Of a stretch of DNA of 18,522 bases, positions 1 to 8,295 are shown piece by piece (position 1 is the stretch's first letter; each line of letters starts with the position of its first letter). Under the pieces are notes generated by a model. It was not told where the DNA came from. It saw nothing but the letters and a program-made list of their open reading frames with translations, and did not search any database. The translations under genes were made by a program, and so were the position numbers. The stretch spans positions 790,786 through 809,307 of the forward strand of contig LSYV01000037.1 of assembly GCA_001584585.1 (NCBI GenBank), given 5' to 3'. Origin of the DNA: Gonium pectorale (taxonomy: Eukaryota > Chlorophyta > Chlorophyceae > Chlamydomonadales > Volvocaceae).

Positions 1-30
1 AAGCACGCACATTCGCATGACGTAACACAC
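1..30. repeat. 30-nt dispersed repeat, copy 1 (cut by window edge)
   Basis: The first 30 bases are the exact reverse complement of 13587-13616. The match stops at base 30 on the inner side and may continue past the window start on the other side. This copy falls in the intron after exon 3 of the minus-strand proline-rich protein gene, and the second copy is in an intron of the EEF1AKMT1-like gene. It is probably a piece of a dispersed non-coding repeat. The core contains a TGACGT-like hexamer. Confidence 0.8.
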
Positions 31-139
31 GACGTGGCGCCCGGCCCGCATTCCTGAGCTGGCCACTCCACACACTCCCCCCGCCCCCGCCCCACTCCAC
101 CCGCCTCCTCCCGGTGCTCCCACCCCCCCAGCAGCTCAC

Positions 140-1843
140 CCCGCTGCACTCCGGCCCCCGCTCGTCGCAGCGCCGCTTGCACTCCTCCGCCGCATCCCGG
201 TGGGCGCGAGGCGGCGAGAGCTTGTACGATATGGTCTCGGCGGCGCCGTACAGGGCGGTGCCATCCTTGCAGCGGTACACCTTGGTGCCTGCGAGGCGGG
301 AGTGGAGGGGGATTTCGGCGGTGATGCACGGACCCATGCGGGTCGTCAGTTGAGTCGCACTGGGGGGGGGGAGAGGTGCGGCAACAAATGAGCGTGAGCG
401 AGTGTCTTGTGGCTTGGGGTTTGTGGTCCATCACGCAGCCCGCAGTCAAGGCCTGTCCCAGTGTCTGCTGCGCAGGCAGAGTCAGACCGCCTCTCATCGT
501 GCGAGGAGGTGCGGCTGGGTGGCCCGCGAGTGGGTGGCTCCGGGCTGGGGCTGGGGCTGTTGGGTTGCGAGGGGAGGCGCGGGTGCGGGCCAAGACCGCG
601 GCCCGGCGAGCGTGAGAATCCACGCACGGGCGTTAAGAGGGGGTGCTGCCGCGGACCGCGACTCGTGCAGTGTGCCCCGCGTGTGCCCCCCCCCCACCAC
701 ACACACAAACAGCCTCGCCATGCACTGCCTCGGCCTGCCCCTACGGTGCGTGCGATAACGGGCCCGGGCAGCGCGGCGGGCTGCTTAGTCCCGGGTGGCC
801 GCGAGGCGGCGGCGCCTGCCCACGCGCCCAGCAGCCCAGGAGGCGGCCGCCGCTCACGCAGCCGACTTGCGGTGCGGGCACTGGGTGCCGAACGGCCGAG
901 TGGGAGGAGGAGCCCGCGCAGGCAAGGGCAGCCAAGTAAGGCCAGAAGGGTCGCTTGGGCCGGCTCGCGAGCCGCTGCAGCCCCAACCCTTGGCGACGCT
1001 GGCCACAGGGCCCGAAGCAACGCCAGCCGGTGCCCAGGGGACTCACCAGGAGGGAAGGGCGGGCGGCTCGGCGGTGCAGGGCTGGGGGGCAAAGGGTTGG
1101 GCGGAGGCGGGCTGGGAGGCGGCGGGCTGGGAGGCGGCGGGCTGGGAGGCGACGGGCCGGGAGGTGGCGGAAGGTGGTACTCCGACGGTGGGTAGGCGGG
1201 CACCTGCTCGTAGGGCGGGTACGACGGCGGACCATACGCGGGCGGCACCGGAGCAGCGGGACCTGCTGGCCCCATCGGCTCAGGTGGGTACAGAGGCGGC
1301 AGCGGATGGATGTGCTTGTTCTCAGTTGCTGCGGGGGCGAGCAGGGGGAGCAAGGGAGGCACAGAAGGGGTGTGAAGAACGGCACGGCGCGTACACGGAT
1401 GTGTTGCGACGTGACAGTAACAGAGGTGAGTGCGCCAATAATGGGATCGCGCAAGATGAATGGAGCAAAGCGCGCCCCACTTGGCGCTGATTGCCTGATG
1501 GTCGGCGTTTACGAGAACCCGCGCAAGGAGCCTGAAAGGGCACTGCCGCGGCCTGTCCAAACAACTGTTTTTGGATGGTCCTTGCAGCTTCACCGGACGT
1601 CAAACCCTGGCGACATTGGTGGCGCCTGTAACCCTTGCTGGGCAGCGCTATATGCCGCGCAGCACTGACCAATGGAAAAGGTGGGCTATTCCCTACACCA
1701 TTGCACTGCATTAAAAACGCTTCCGACGCTCTGCGCAGTGTTCATGCCGCCCGCCACTTGCCCGCCGCTCAACTCTCACCTAGCAACTCTCTCCCATTGG
1801 CAACCACTAACAGCAGCGCCATGCAAGCAAGTCGCCGCATCAT
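140..1843 (-). CDS. Secreted proline-rich (HRGP-like) protein with Cys-rich domain, 5' part
   Basis: Three minus-strand exons join in phase: 1780-1843, 1047-1328 and 140-288 (165 residues so far). The gene runs out of the window after a GTGAGC donor at 139-134. Exon 1 encodes a signal-peptide-like start (MMRRLACMALLLVVANG). Exon 2 encodes residues 23-115, rich in Pro/Tyr and then in SPPPP repeats at about 73-100, typical of hydroxyproline-rich wall glycoproteins of volvocine algae. Exon 3 encodes a polar Cys-rich stretch (about 117-165) with Cys in CKRRC and PECSG, resembling the start of a PAN/apple-type domain. Inferred role: secreted extracellular-matrix or cell-surface protein. Introns are 451 and 758 nt; I saw no exon in the larger one. 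Splice phases (1,1,0) and the GCC-ATG start context support the model. The second ATG could also serve. The Cys-rich domain assignment is tentative. Confidence 0.72.
1109..1168 (-). repeat. Coding 15-nt tandem repeat, four units (SPPPP)
   Basis: Four 15-nt units lie end to end, reading GGGCTGGGAGGCGGC on the plus strand with small changes in units 3 and 4. On the minus strand they encode the Pro-rich pentapeptides of exon 2. Such tandem coding units typically vary in copy number. Confidence 0.85.
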
Positions 1844-1848
1844 GGCGT

Positions 1849-1871
1849 CCTGCACGTTCGACCGGTGCAGG
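1849..1871 (-). promoter_or_regulatory. Hairpin just upstream of the HRGP start codon
   Basis: A perfect 7-bp stem (CCTGCAC/GTGCAGG) with a 9-nt loop lies on the minus strand. It ends five bases before the first ATG of the proline-rich protein gene. If transcribed it would sit in the 5' UTR next to the initiation codon and could slow scanning. A regulatory role is inferred from position only. Confidence 0.4.
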
Positions 1872-2257
1872 GGCTGGGTTCGACTCGTTCTGGCCGGCGT
1901 AACCCCCCGGGGAAATCGTAGAAGACTGGAAGCTTGATTGGAAATATGAGTAGTGAGGAGGCGTGGTGTACCCAGAAACGAAAGGGAACAGCGAAGCACG
2001 TATGCAGCAATATCAGGGCGATTGTGGAAACCCTGTATGCGCGATACGTGTGCTTTGCAGAAGCTGGGTCCCTCTCGCCCTATTAATCCGCCAGGACAGA
2101 CACTCCCGGACAGGCCGTACAGACGTACGGACCGAAACCCATCCCAGGACCAAGCCCTGACGTATTTATGTAGAGCGATACGCGGTCCTATTTGAGTGCA
2201 TTAATTGATTCACGAGTGCGTGGCCGGTTGTGCCGCACTGCAGCGTTGTGCGGCTTG

Positions 2258-2266
2258 TATATATAT
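2258..2266. promoter_or_regulatory. Isolated TATATATAT tract
   Basis: This alternating TA tract stands alone in a GC-rich intergenic region, about 415 nt upstream of the HRGP ATG on the minus strand and 1.4 kb upstream of the TrmL ATG. It could be a TATA element for the HRGP gene. Being nearly symmetrical, it gives no direction, and no transcription start can be seen. Confidence 0.25.
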
Positions 2267-2666
2267 CAGTGAAGATCCTGGCGCGGAGGTCGTCCAACAG
2301 ACGTGGTAAGGGCTCGAGTGCTCCAGTCATAACGATAACGTACACTCTTTGCGGTTGGGTGCACCTGCGCCGAATGAACCGCAGGCACTGTGAAGGCTGA
2401 AATGATCCCCTTACAGCCCCTTGGTAAGATGGTGGTAAGGAGCCTTACGATGCGCATGTACGGCTGGGTCCCAAGAAGTCAATTCTGCTACATTCACACA
2501 AATTCGTGGTCATTACGCAACCACAGCCAAGCAGCAGATTACGATCGACAGCCTGCCCTGGCACCAGCGTGCACACTGACGGCAACGGCACCGGCGTATG
2601 CACTGAGTCGCCTCCGCTCAGCTTACGATATCTAGAACCCTATATGAACACTTCATTGGTCCGGGG

Positions 2667-2687
2667 GGCGGTGCGCTCCGCACCGCC
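2667..2687. other. Perfect 9-bp inverted repeat with 3-nt loop
   Basis: GGCGGTGCG and CGCACCGCC flank the loop CTC. No U-tract follows and no gene ends here. It may be a cruciform, a protein-binding palindrome or a 5'-UTR hairpin. The function is unknown. Confidence 0.5.
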
Positions 2688-3671
2688 GCTCATTGCGATT
2701 CTTCGCGGCGCACCGCAGGCCCCCGCTTCCTGGCATGGCCCGAGTCATGGTCAAGGCTTGTGGAGTGGTCTCCACACGGTCACCGATAGGTCGGGAAGGG
2801 CTGCGTGAGGGGGGTGGGAGCGGTGGCAACGGGCTGTGGACTGGGGGCCGGACCGGAGACAGGCTGGAAAGGCGCGCCTGGTAGGCTTTCCACACCGGAT
2901 GTCCAGCTGCTACATGCCGCCCCACGGCGGCTGCCACCGCTCCCCACTGCCGCCGCCGCGTGGCAGCGGCCCTCCCGCGCCCGTCATTAGCACATCAGCC
3001 CATCAGCCCATCACCATACCCAGCGCGTGCTCCCCCCCCGCTTCCCGGCAATGGACCCGCACCCCCTCGGATCCGTGTTGGGGGCTGTGCAGCGGTTCCC
3101 GCGCAGGTTCGGGGGCCTTGCATGCCCAGGGGGGACGCTGGGAGCCTGTCGTTACTCTGCCCTCGACGGTTCGGGACGATACGCGGCCCGCTACGGGCCT
3201 CTGTCGGGAGCGCCTTCCGATCCGCAGACCGCCGCTTCCCGCACCGCCGCGCCTTGCGCCGTTGGTCGGCGGGCCCGACGCATTTGCAGGGGATGGCGGC
3301 GCGGTGGTCCCGCAGCGCCCTGCCCGGCAAGGGAAGCACAGACAGTCCCCATTGCACTGGACGCAACAGCTACCTCTGCTGCGCCCTCAACGCACCTGAG
3401 CCCACCGCCCCTCGCCCCTTCTGACGCATACCCTCCCACTTGACCCTGGCCCCGTCACAGCCGGCTGTCTCACGCTAGCCCCGGCCCGGGCCCCGTCGTG
3501 TTCCCACACAACGCCCCCCACCCCCCACACCCGGCGCACCGCCCTGCCCGCTTCAGCACTGCAGGCCCTGCCCCCGCGGCGGCCCCGGCCGGCGCAGCAA
3601 GAGCGCCCGGCCGGGCAGTGCGGCGCCTGCCGCCGCGGCGGCCGAGGAGGCGGGCAACGGGGGCGGCGGCA

Positions 3672-6600
3672 ATGACGCTGCGGCGCGGAGTGGCGGCGCG
3701 GCGGGCCCCCGCGTGGGCCTGGAGCCGGGGCGGCTGGCCGTGAGGTGAGCGGCGCGTCGGTGTTGTCTGCACCCCTCAACCCCGGTGTAACGGGTATCCC
3801 ATCCTACCGTCACTGCCCCCAACCCGACCCCACTGCCCTGCTGGTAGTAGCCCAGGGGGCACAGGGAGGGAGGGAGGGGCCACGAGGGGCGTGCGGGGGT
3901 GTAGCGGGGCCGGGGGCGGGACGGGGGCGCGCCGTACGCACCGTCCACAGGTCCCCACGCACAGTCCGCAGGTCCCCACGCGCCGACAGCGTGGGTGGGC
4001 GGGTGGGTGGGTGGGTGGGTGGTCGGTAGCCGTGGCGCACGTGCGGCGAGGAGGGCATGGACTGGCAGTCCCACGCGGGCGGGCGGGCGGCGGGATGCGC
4101 AGACGCAGCCGCGTCCTGGAGGCGCCGAGGATCGGGAGCCGGAGCCGCCCGGCATCCTGCGACCAGGTCCGGAGCCCTGCGGGCACGCCGTGATGTGCCC
4201 CTGTACTACACACCAGCTTGTGCAAGCAACGCGGGGCGGGTGCTCGCCAGCCCCTCGCCCCGGCGACGCTCGCCCGTGTGCCCCGACCCTCGACCCCCGA
4301 CCCCGATCCCCGATCCCTGACCGCCGACCGTCGCCCACGCAGGCAGTCCTGGCATAGCACGGATGTCACTCCCCGAATAATGCCCCCTTCCCTCCCTCCC
4401 CCCCCTTCTCTCACCTCTCTTCACTCCCTCATCGGCCCCATCTCGCCGGCCCTCACGCACCTGCCGCTATCCCGCCGTCCCGCTTGCCGCGCTTTCTCCC
4501 CCTCCCCCCGTCCCTTCTTCACTGCACTCCCTCCTCCTCCCGCGCCACCTACCCACCCCACCCCCTCCGTGCCCCTCCCGCAGGCAGTCGTGGCACCGCA
4601 CGGACGTGGGGGTGGTGCTGGTGCACCCGCAGATACCGCAGAACAGCGGCAACGTGGCGCGCACCTGCGCAGCCACCGCTGTGCCGCTGCACCTGGTGGG
4701 GCCGCTGGGCTTCCAGCTGGACGACAGAAAGTGAGGCGAGACGCCGGGCGGGCGGGCGGGCGGGCGGCCAGGGGTGTGTGGGGGGGGGAGGTGGTGGTGG
4801 GTTGGGGTGGCGGGAGGTGCAGGAGGGACGTGGCGGCGGGGCCAAGGGCGCGCAGGGGGGGCGTGTCGGAGGCAGGGCAGGAGGGTGGTGTCTAGGGGAT
4901 CATGGGAAGAGGGAAAAAAGCTGGCGCCCTCGGCGTCCAGGGGGAGGGGTGCTAAGCTGTGCCGGTATCTCGTTTGTGATGAGTCGGCAGCGGATGGGCA
5001 GCGTGAGGCGGCATGCGGCGGGAAGGGGGAGGGGGTCCAGCTGCGCTGCCTCCACCCCCGGCCACGGCCGCGCCGCCTGGCCTCCCACAGCCCAACACGA
5101 CCGCCCTGACCACCATGCTAACCATGACCCTCACAAGCATGCCCCAGCCCATATCCCACGATTCGCGCTCGCCGCCCTTGAACGCTCCGTAAGGCAGTCC
5201 GCTTCCTGCATTTCCACCTACTCCCGCCTGCCGCTTGCCGCCTCCCAACCCGACCGCCTCCCCCCTCGCGGCCCCCCGCCGCGAGCGCCAGGCTCAAGCG
5301 CGCGGGCCTGGACTACTGGGACGCCGTGGCGGTGAACGTGCACTCCTCCTGGCCCGCCTTTATGGCCTTCTTCCGCCAGCTGCCCGGCCCCAAGCGCCTC
5401 GTGGCCTTCACCGTGTACGGAGACAGTTACTACGCGGGGCCAGGTGATGGGCCGGCGGGGCGTGTGTTGGGGTGGCGCGCTCGTGTTGGGGGCAGGAGGG
5501 GGCAGGAGGGGGCAGGAGGGGGCAGCCGCAGTCAGCGGAGAAGGGCAGCGCGTGCGTGGCGCGCATCCCCGTCTGCCGCGGGAACATGCGGCGAGGGGCC
5601 TCGCCCGCTGCCTCCGCCCCCTCACGGCCCCTCCCGAGGTTCCCAGTGCACGCCCACCACCGCCGCGGTAGGGCCTAGGTGACAGGCATTGGTATGGTGG
5701 CGATCGGTAGGGTCGCTCCATCCCAGTGGATTCAGCACCAGCAGCCGCGCTGCCCGTGACGGGTTACTCCCTCCTCCCTGCCCCTTCGCTTTGCCGGGAT
5801 ACCCGCTCACCCCCGCGCTGCCCCGCCAAGCCCCGCGCCGCCCTCCCAGAGCTCCGTGCACTCCCCGGGGAGCCGCCCGGAGGTGCCGTGAGCGGCGCCG
5901 CTGGGCCAGCATGCATGCACGCACGCGGCCGCGTCGTCTCTTTTTAGGGTTATCGCTCGGCTTGCGAGCTCCGCACTCTCCTCCCCCCCCCTTTCTAACA
6001 CCCGCTCGGCCCCCGCCCTCCCGCCGCCGCGCGCAGAGTTCCGCTACCAGCCCGGGGACTGGCTGGTGTTCGGCGCCGAGACGAGCGGCCTGCCGCCCGA
6101 GGCGCACGCCGACGTGGTGGCCAGCGGCGGGGCGCTGGTCAAGATACCCATCCGCGACACGCACGTGCGGTCGATCAACCTGGCGGTGGCGGCGGGCGTG
6201 GGGCTCTTCGAGGCGATACGGCAGCTGGACGAGCAGTCGGGTACGGCGGGGCACGGGGCAGCCTTGTCGGAGTGGGAGGGCGGGAGCGCGGAAGGGTTTG
6301 GGGGGGCTGAGGGGAAGGGTGTGGCACGGCGCGGGTGCATAGTGGAGGGCGGGTGCCCGAGAGGGGCAAGGCGGTAATCGCCCTTGGAGGAGCGGGGAAG
6401 GGGCAGCAAAGGGTGTGCTGGGTGCGGAGGAGGCCGCAGGGCCTGTCGTTGCGTGGCCCGCAGAGGCCGCGGAGATGCGGTGGTAGCGTACGTGCATTGG
6501 TTGACAGAGCGTCCTAGGAAGATGGCCGTACAATAAATAATAGAAAGCTGCAAAGAAAAGGGTGCGATGTTGCCAGCAGGGCGGGTTACTACGAGACAGG

Positions 6601-7203
6601 GTGCGCGATGCAGGTGAGCTGAGGGACCCGTACGTGCCCGAGGGGTTGGCTTAACAGCGTGTCACAGATATCTGGGTCGAGTTGGCTAGGGGGGCCGTGC
6701 AGCGGGTTTGTGGGCACACGCCGCGCCGGACTGGCTGCCCCATGCGTCAGCGTCGGGGTCGGCTTCAGGCTAGGGTAGCGTATGTGTGGAGCTGGGTGTG
6801 GAATTTCCGGAAGCTCTGCTGGTATTCTCTTCCTCCCCGGCTGCTGGATACCAGTACAAGTTCGTTTTTCACACCTCTGTTCCCATGTTTCCTCTCCCCA
6901 GCCCCGAGCCTCCTTGGTTGCTGGCATTACTTTGGGGGCGGGACGAACGTCACATGCCTTGTATTGTACCTGCCCGCCCTACTGGAAACGTCGCGCCTTC
7001 GGGTGTGTATGACCGTAGAGGCGGGCTCCCTCTTTCTCTGCAGATTGCTCTTTTTTGCACCCTCTTCCGTCGCAGGGGCGGGTCACTCGGTGAGCCCCCG
7101 CCAGAGCCCCACGCTGGAAGAGGTGGCGGCGGCACACCAAGACGGCAAGCCGCTCGCCAAAGCGGGCAGGAGCGGGCAGCAGACGCCGGCTGAGGCAGCA
7201 TGA
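3672..7203 (+). CDS. trmL: TrmL-like tRNA (cytidine/uridine-34-2'-O)-methyltransferase, SPOUT family
   Basis: Five exons, 3672-3739, 4584-4730, 5292-5443, 6037-6240 and 7076-7203, join in phase to 232 residues ending in TGA. Family knowledge: SPOUT (SpoU/TrmH) enzymes use S-adenosylmethionine, and TrmL methylates the wobble ribose of tRNA-Leu. Visible motifs are [19 protein letters not shown] (about 31-49), [18 protein letters not shown] (about 65-82), [11 protein letters not shown] (132-142) and [19 protein letters not shown] (about 159-177); the last two form the knotted cofactor site. The first 23 residues are Arg-rich without acidic residues, as in organelle transit peptides, so chloroplast or mitochondrial location is inferred. 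The C-terminal 41 residues (exon 5) are low-complexity and extend beyond bacterial TrmL (157 aa in E. coli). Introns are 844, 561, 593 and 835 nt and rich in G-runs. Without the last splice the frame would end at 6377. The family call is strong; exon 1 and exon 5 are less certain. Confidence 0.85.
3943..3982. repeat. Two-copy direct repeat in TrmL intron 1
   Basis: Two imperfect units of about 20 nt share GTCC-CAGGTCCCCACGC. They lie in the first TrmL intron and have no coding role that I can see. Confidence 0.5.
3993..4019 (+). repeat. G-quadruplex-type GGGT tract in TrmL intron 1
   Basis: Seven GGG runs are separated by single bases (T or C), the spacing known to give very stable quadruplexes. 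The tract lies on the sense strand of TrmL intron 1, so both the DNA and the pre-mRNA could fold. It is also a tetranucleotide microsatellite. Confidence 0.75.
4339..4366 (+). pseudogene. Duplicated splice acceptor/exon start (pseudo-exon) in TrmL intron 1
   Basis: These 28 bases match the start of TrmL exon 2 (4580-4607) at 24 positions, covering the CAG acceptor and the codons for QSWHxTDV. The copy reads QSWHSTDV where the true exon reads QSWHRTDV. After that the two diverge and the copy runs into pyrimidine-rich intron without the NSGNVARTC motif. It looks like the remnant of a short tandem duplication and could act as a decoy acceptor. Confidence 0.6.
4746..4767 (+). repeat. GGGC tandem tract in TrmL intron 2
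   Basis: Five GGG runs spaced by single C bases lie 16 nt after the exon 2 donor. This is a second sense-strand quadruplex-type tract in the same gene. Confidence 0.7.
5491..5524 (+). repeat. 10-nt tandem repeat (GGCAGGAGGG), about 3.4 units, in TrmL intron 3
   Basis: Three exact 10-nt units plus a partial fourth sit 48 nt after the exon 3 donor. They are G-rich on the sense strand, with runs that could form a quadruplex. Confidence 0.8.
6941..7059 (+). repeat. Inverted repeat, left arm (TrmL intron 4)
   Basis: This 119-nt arm matches the reverse complement of 7468-7587 with 14 mismatches and one indel in a T-run (about 88% identity). Both arms start GGACGAACG and end T-run-GCA. The left arm lies in the last TrmL intron and stops 16 nt before exon 5. 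No transposase frame or target-site duplication is visible. It could be a non-autonomous element or a local inverted duplication. Confidence 0.85.
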
Positions 7204-7467
7204 CTACTTCAACCGCAGTGGCGGACTGACCCGTGGGTCGACAGACTACTGAAGACACATACGTGTTGGTTTGATATAGGGTGCAGAAGGAGATTAGTCG
7301 GAAGGCCGTGCGCATTGGCGGCGATATCTTACCTCGCATGGTGCCAAGATTTATACGGCGCCACATGCACGCGTGCGTGCCGTACGAGTTGGTGGTGGAA
7401 CCTGAACCCCGGACAATCCGTTGTGCTGGGCGGCGTCGGGGCAGCGCACTGGCCAGCAGACTTCTGC

Positions 7468-7587
7468 TGCAAAAAAAGAGAAACCTGCATAGAAAGAGGG
7501 AGCCCGCCTCTACGGCCATTCACGCCCGAAGGCGCGACGTTTCCAATAGGGCGTGCGGGTACAGAGCAAGACATGTGCCGTTCGTCC
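7468..7587 (-). repeat. Inverted repeat, right arm (TrmL 3' region)
   Basis: This is the reverse-complement partner of 6941-7059, 408 nt away. Exon 5 of TrmL and the start of its 3' UTR lie in the loop. The longest perfect blocks are around GGAAACGTCGCGCCTTCGGG and CCGTAGAGGCGGGCTCCCTC. Confidence 0.85.
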
Positions 7588-7973
7588 TGCAGAGTCGTTG
7601 AACGGCACGACTGGTGCTGAAGTCCCAAATGCTGCTCTGTGCTCGACAATATTTGAAACATCCGTGCGCGACAATGTGTTATGTAGCTGTGTGTACGGCG
7701 GCGGTGGTACGTGGTAGGTAGCTCTGGCAGTGTCGCAGGTGCATGTAGCTGCGATCCGGGTTCATTAAGTGCTTGGCGGAGGCGCAGGGAGGTTGGGGAT
7801 CGTGTACGGCGGTCCAGGCACGCGCTCGACAGCGTTCGTTGCGCGCTGGGTGGTTTTGCCGTGGGGTCGGGTAAGGGTGCGATTTGAGCCGTGGTGCCTC
7901 CACGATGTGTGGTGCACCGACGTTGACCAGCGATGATGAGCGGACCAGGCAGAGTGCCTATATGTGCGAGAGA

Positions 7974-7978
7974 TGTAA
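7974..7978 (+). terminator. Candidate poly(A) signal TGTAA for TrmL
   Basis: TGTAA is the usual poly(A) signal of volvocine algae. This is the only sense-strand copy I found after the TrmL stop. It implies an unusually long 3' UTR, about 770 nt to the signal. Confidence 0.45.
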
Positions 7979-8060
7979 AGGACCATCACACCCGGTACGG
8001 CGCGTAAGGCCAAGCAAAAAGGCGCGAATGCAAGTGCGGCGACTGGCCCATCTGGGTTGC

Positions 8061-8065
8061 TTACA
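8061..8065 (-). terminator. Poly(A) signal TGTAA for RPL3
   Basis: TGTAA on the minus strand lies 231 nt after the RPL3 stop codon. This is a normal distance for a chlamydomonadalean gene. Confidence 0.65.
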
Positions 8066-8295
8066 TTTGAAGCCTTATAGAGCATGAAGAGCAGGCAAGA
8101 AGTCTGCGCACCAGGAAGCGCGGAAACGGGAAGCGAGCACGCCAAGTGCCAAACCCACGACGTCCGGACACGAGCGAAAGCGTTTGAAGCCCCCGTCGCT
8201 TCGCAGCCGCCGCTGCCCCAGCCCCCGCGGCCCGCCCCGCCCCGGCCGCCCCAGCCCGCCAAGCCATCTCCCTCAAGCAGCAGCAGTCGCAACGC

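Larger units (their letters stand above)
1844..3671. other. Divergent intergenic region between HRGP and TrmL genes
   Basis: These 1.8 kb separate two divergent start codons and presumably hold both promoters and 5' UTRs. The part at about 1900-2660 is less GC-rich and has no convincing coding frame. From about 2660 the sequence becomes very GC-rich and leads into TrmL. An ATG frame at 3051 stays open to 3443 and starts with an Arg-containing, transit-like stretch. I see no good splice donor joining it to TrmL, so I leave it uncalled. A pyrimidine-rich stretch ending in CAG at 3564 resembles a 3' splice site and could end a 5'-UTR intron. Confidence 0.6.
7204..8295. other. Convergent 3' region between TrmL and RPL3
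   Basis: These 1.1 kb hold the two 3' UTRs. They contain the right arm of the inverted repeat and two TGTAA signals pointing toward each other, at 7974-7978 (plus) and 8061-8065 (minus). I found no credible coding frame. Proposed UTR lengths are about 790 nt for TrmL and 250 nt for RPL3. Confidence 0.6.

Noticed and set aside
289..359. Alternative acceptor at 360 giving a longer exon 3 of the HRGP gene
   Set aside because: The extension keeps the Cys-rich frame only with an incoming phase of 2, but exon 2 leaves phase 1, which meets a stop. The acceptor before 288 fits.
346..1593. Single minus-strand ORF of 415 codons containing the Pro-rich region
   Set aside because: Only 1047-1328 of it is coding. 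A GTGAGT donor, a clear acceptor and the in-phase signal-peptide exon show that the rest is intron and upstream sequence.
1849..1890. Possible tRNA because of GTTCGA motifs
   Set aside because: Neither GTTCGA lies in a 5-bp T-stem with a 7-nt loop, and no acceptor stem or anticodon arm can be drawn.
6241..6377. TrmL ending by read-through of exon 4 at 6377
   Set aside because: It is possible as an isoform, but the splice to 7076 keeps phase and no TGTAA follows 6377 closely, so the five-exon model is preferred.
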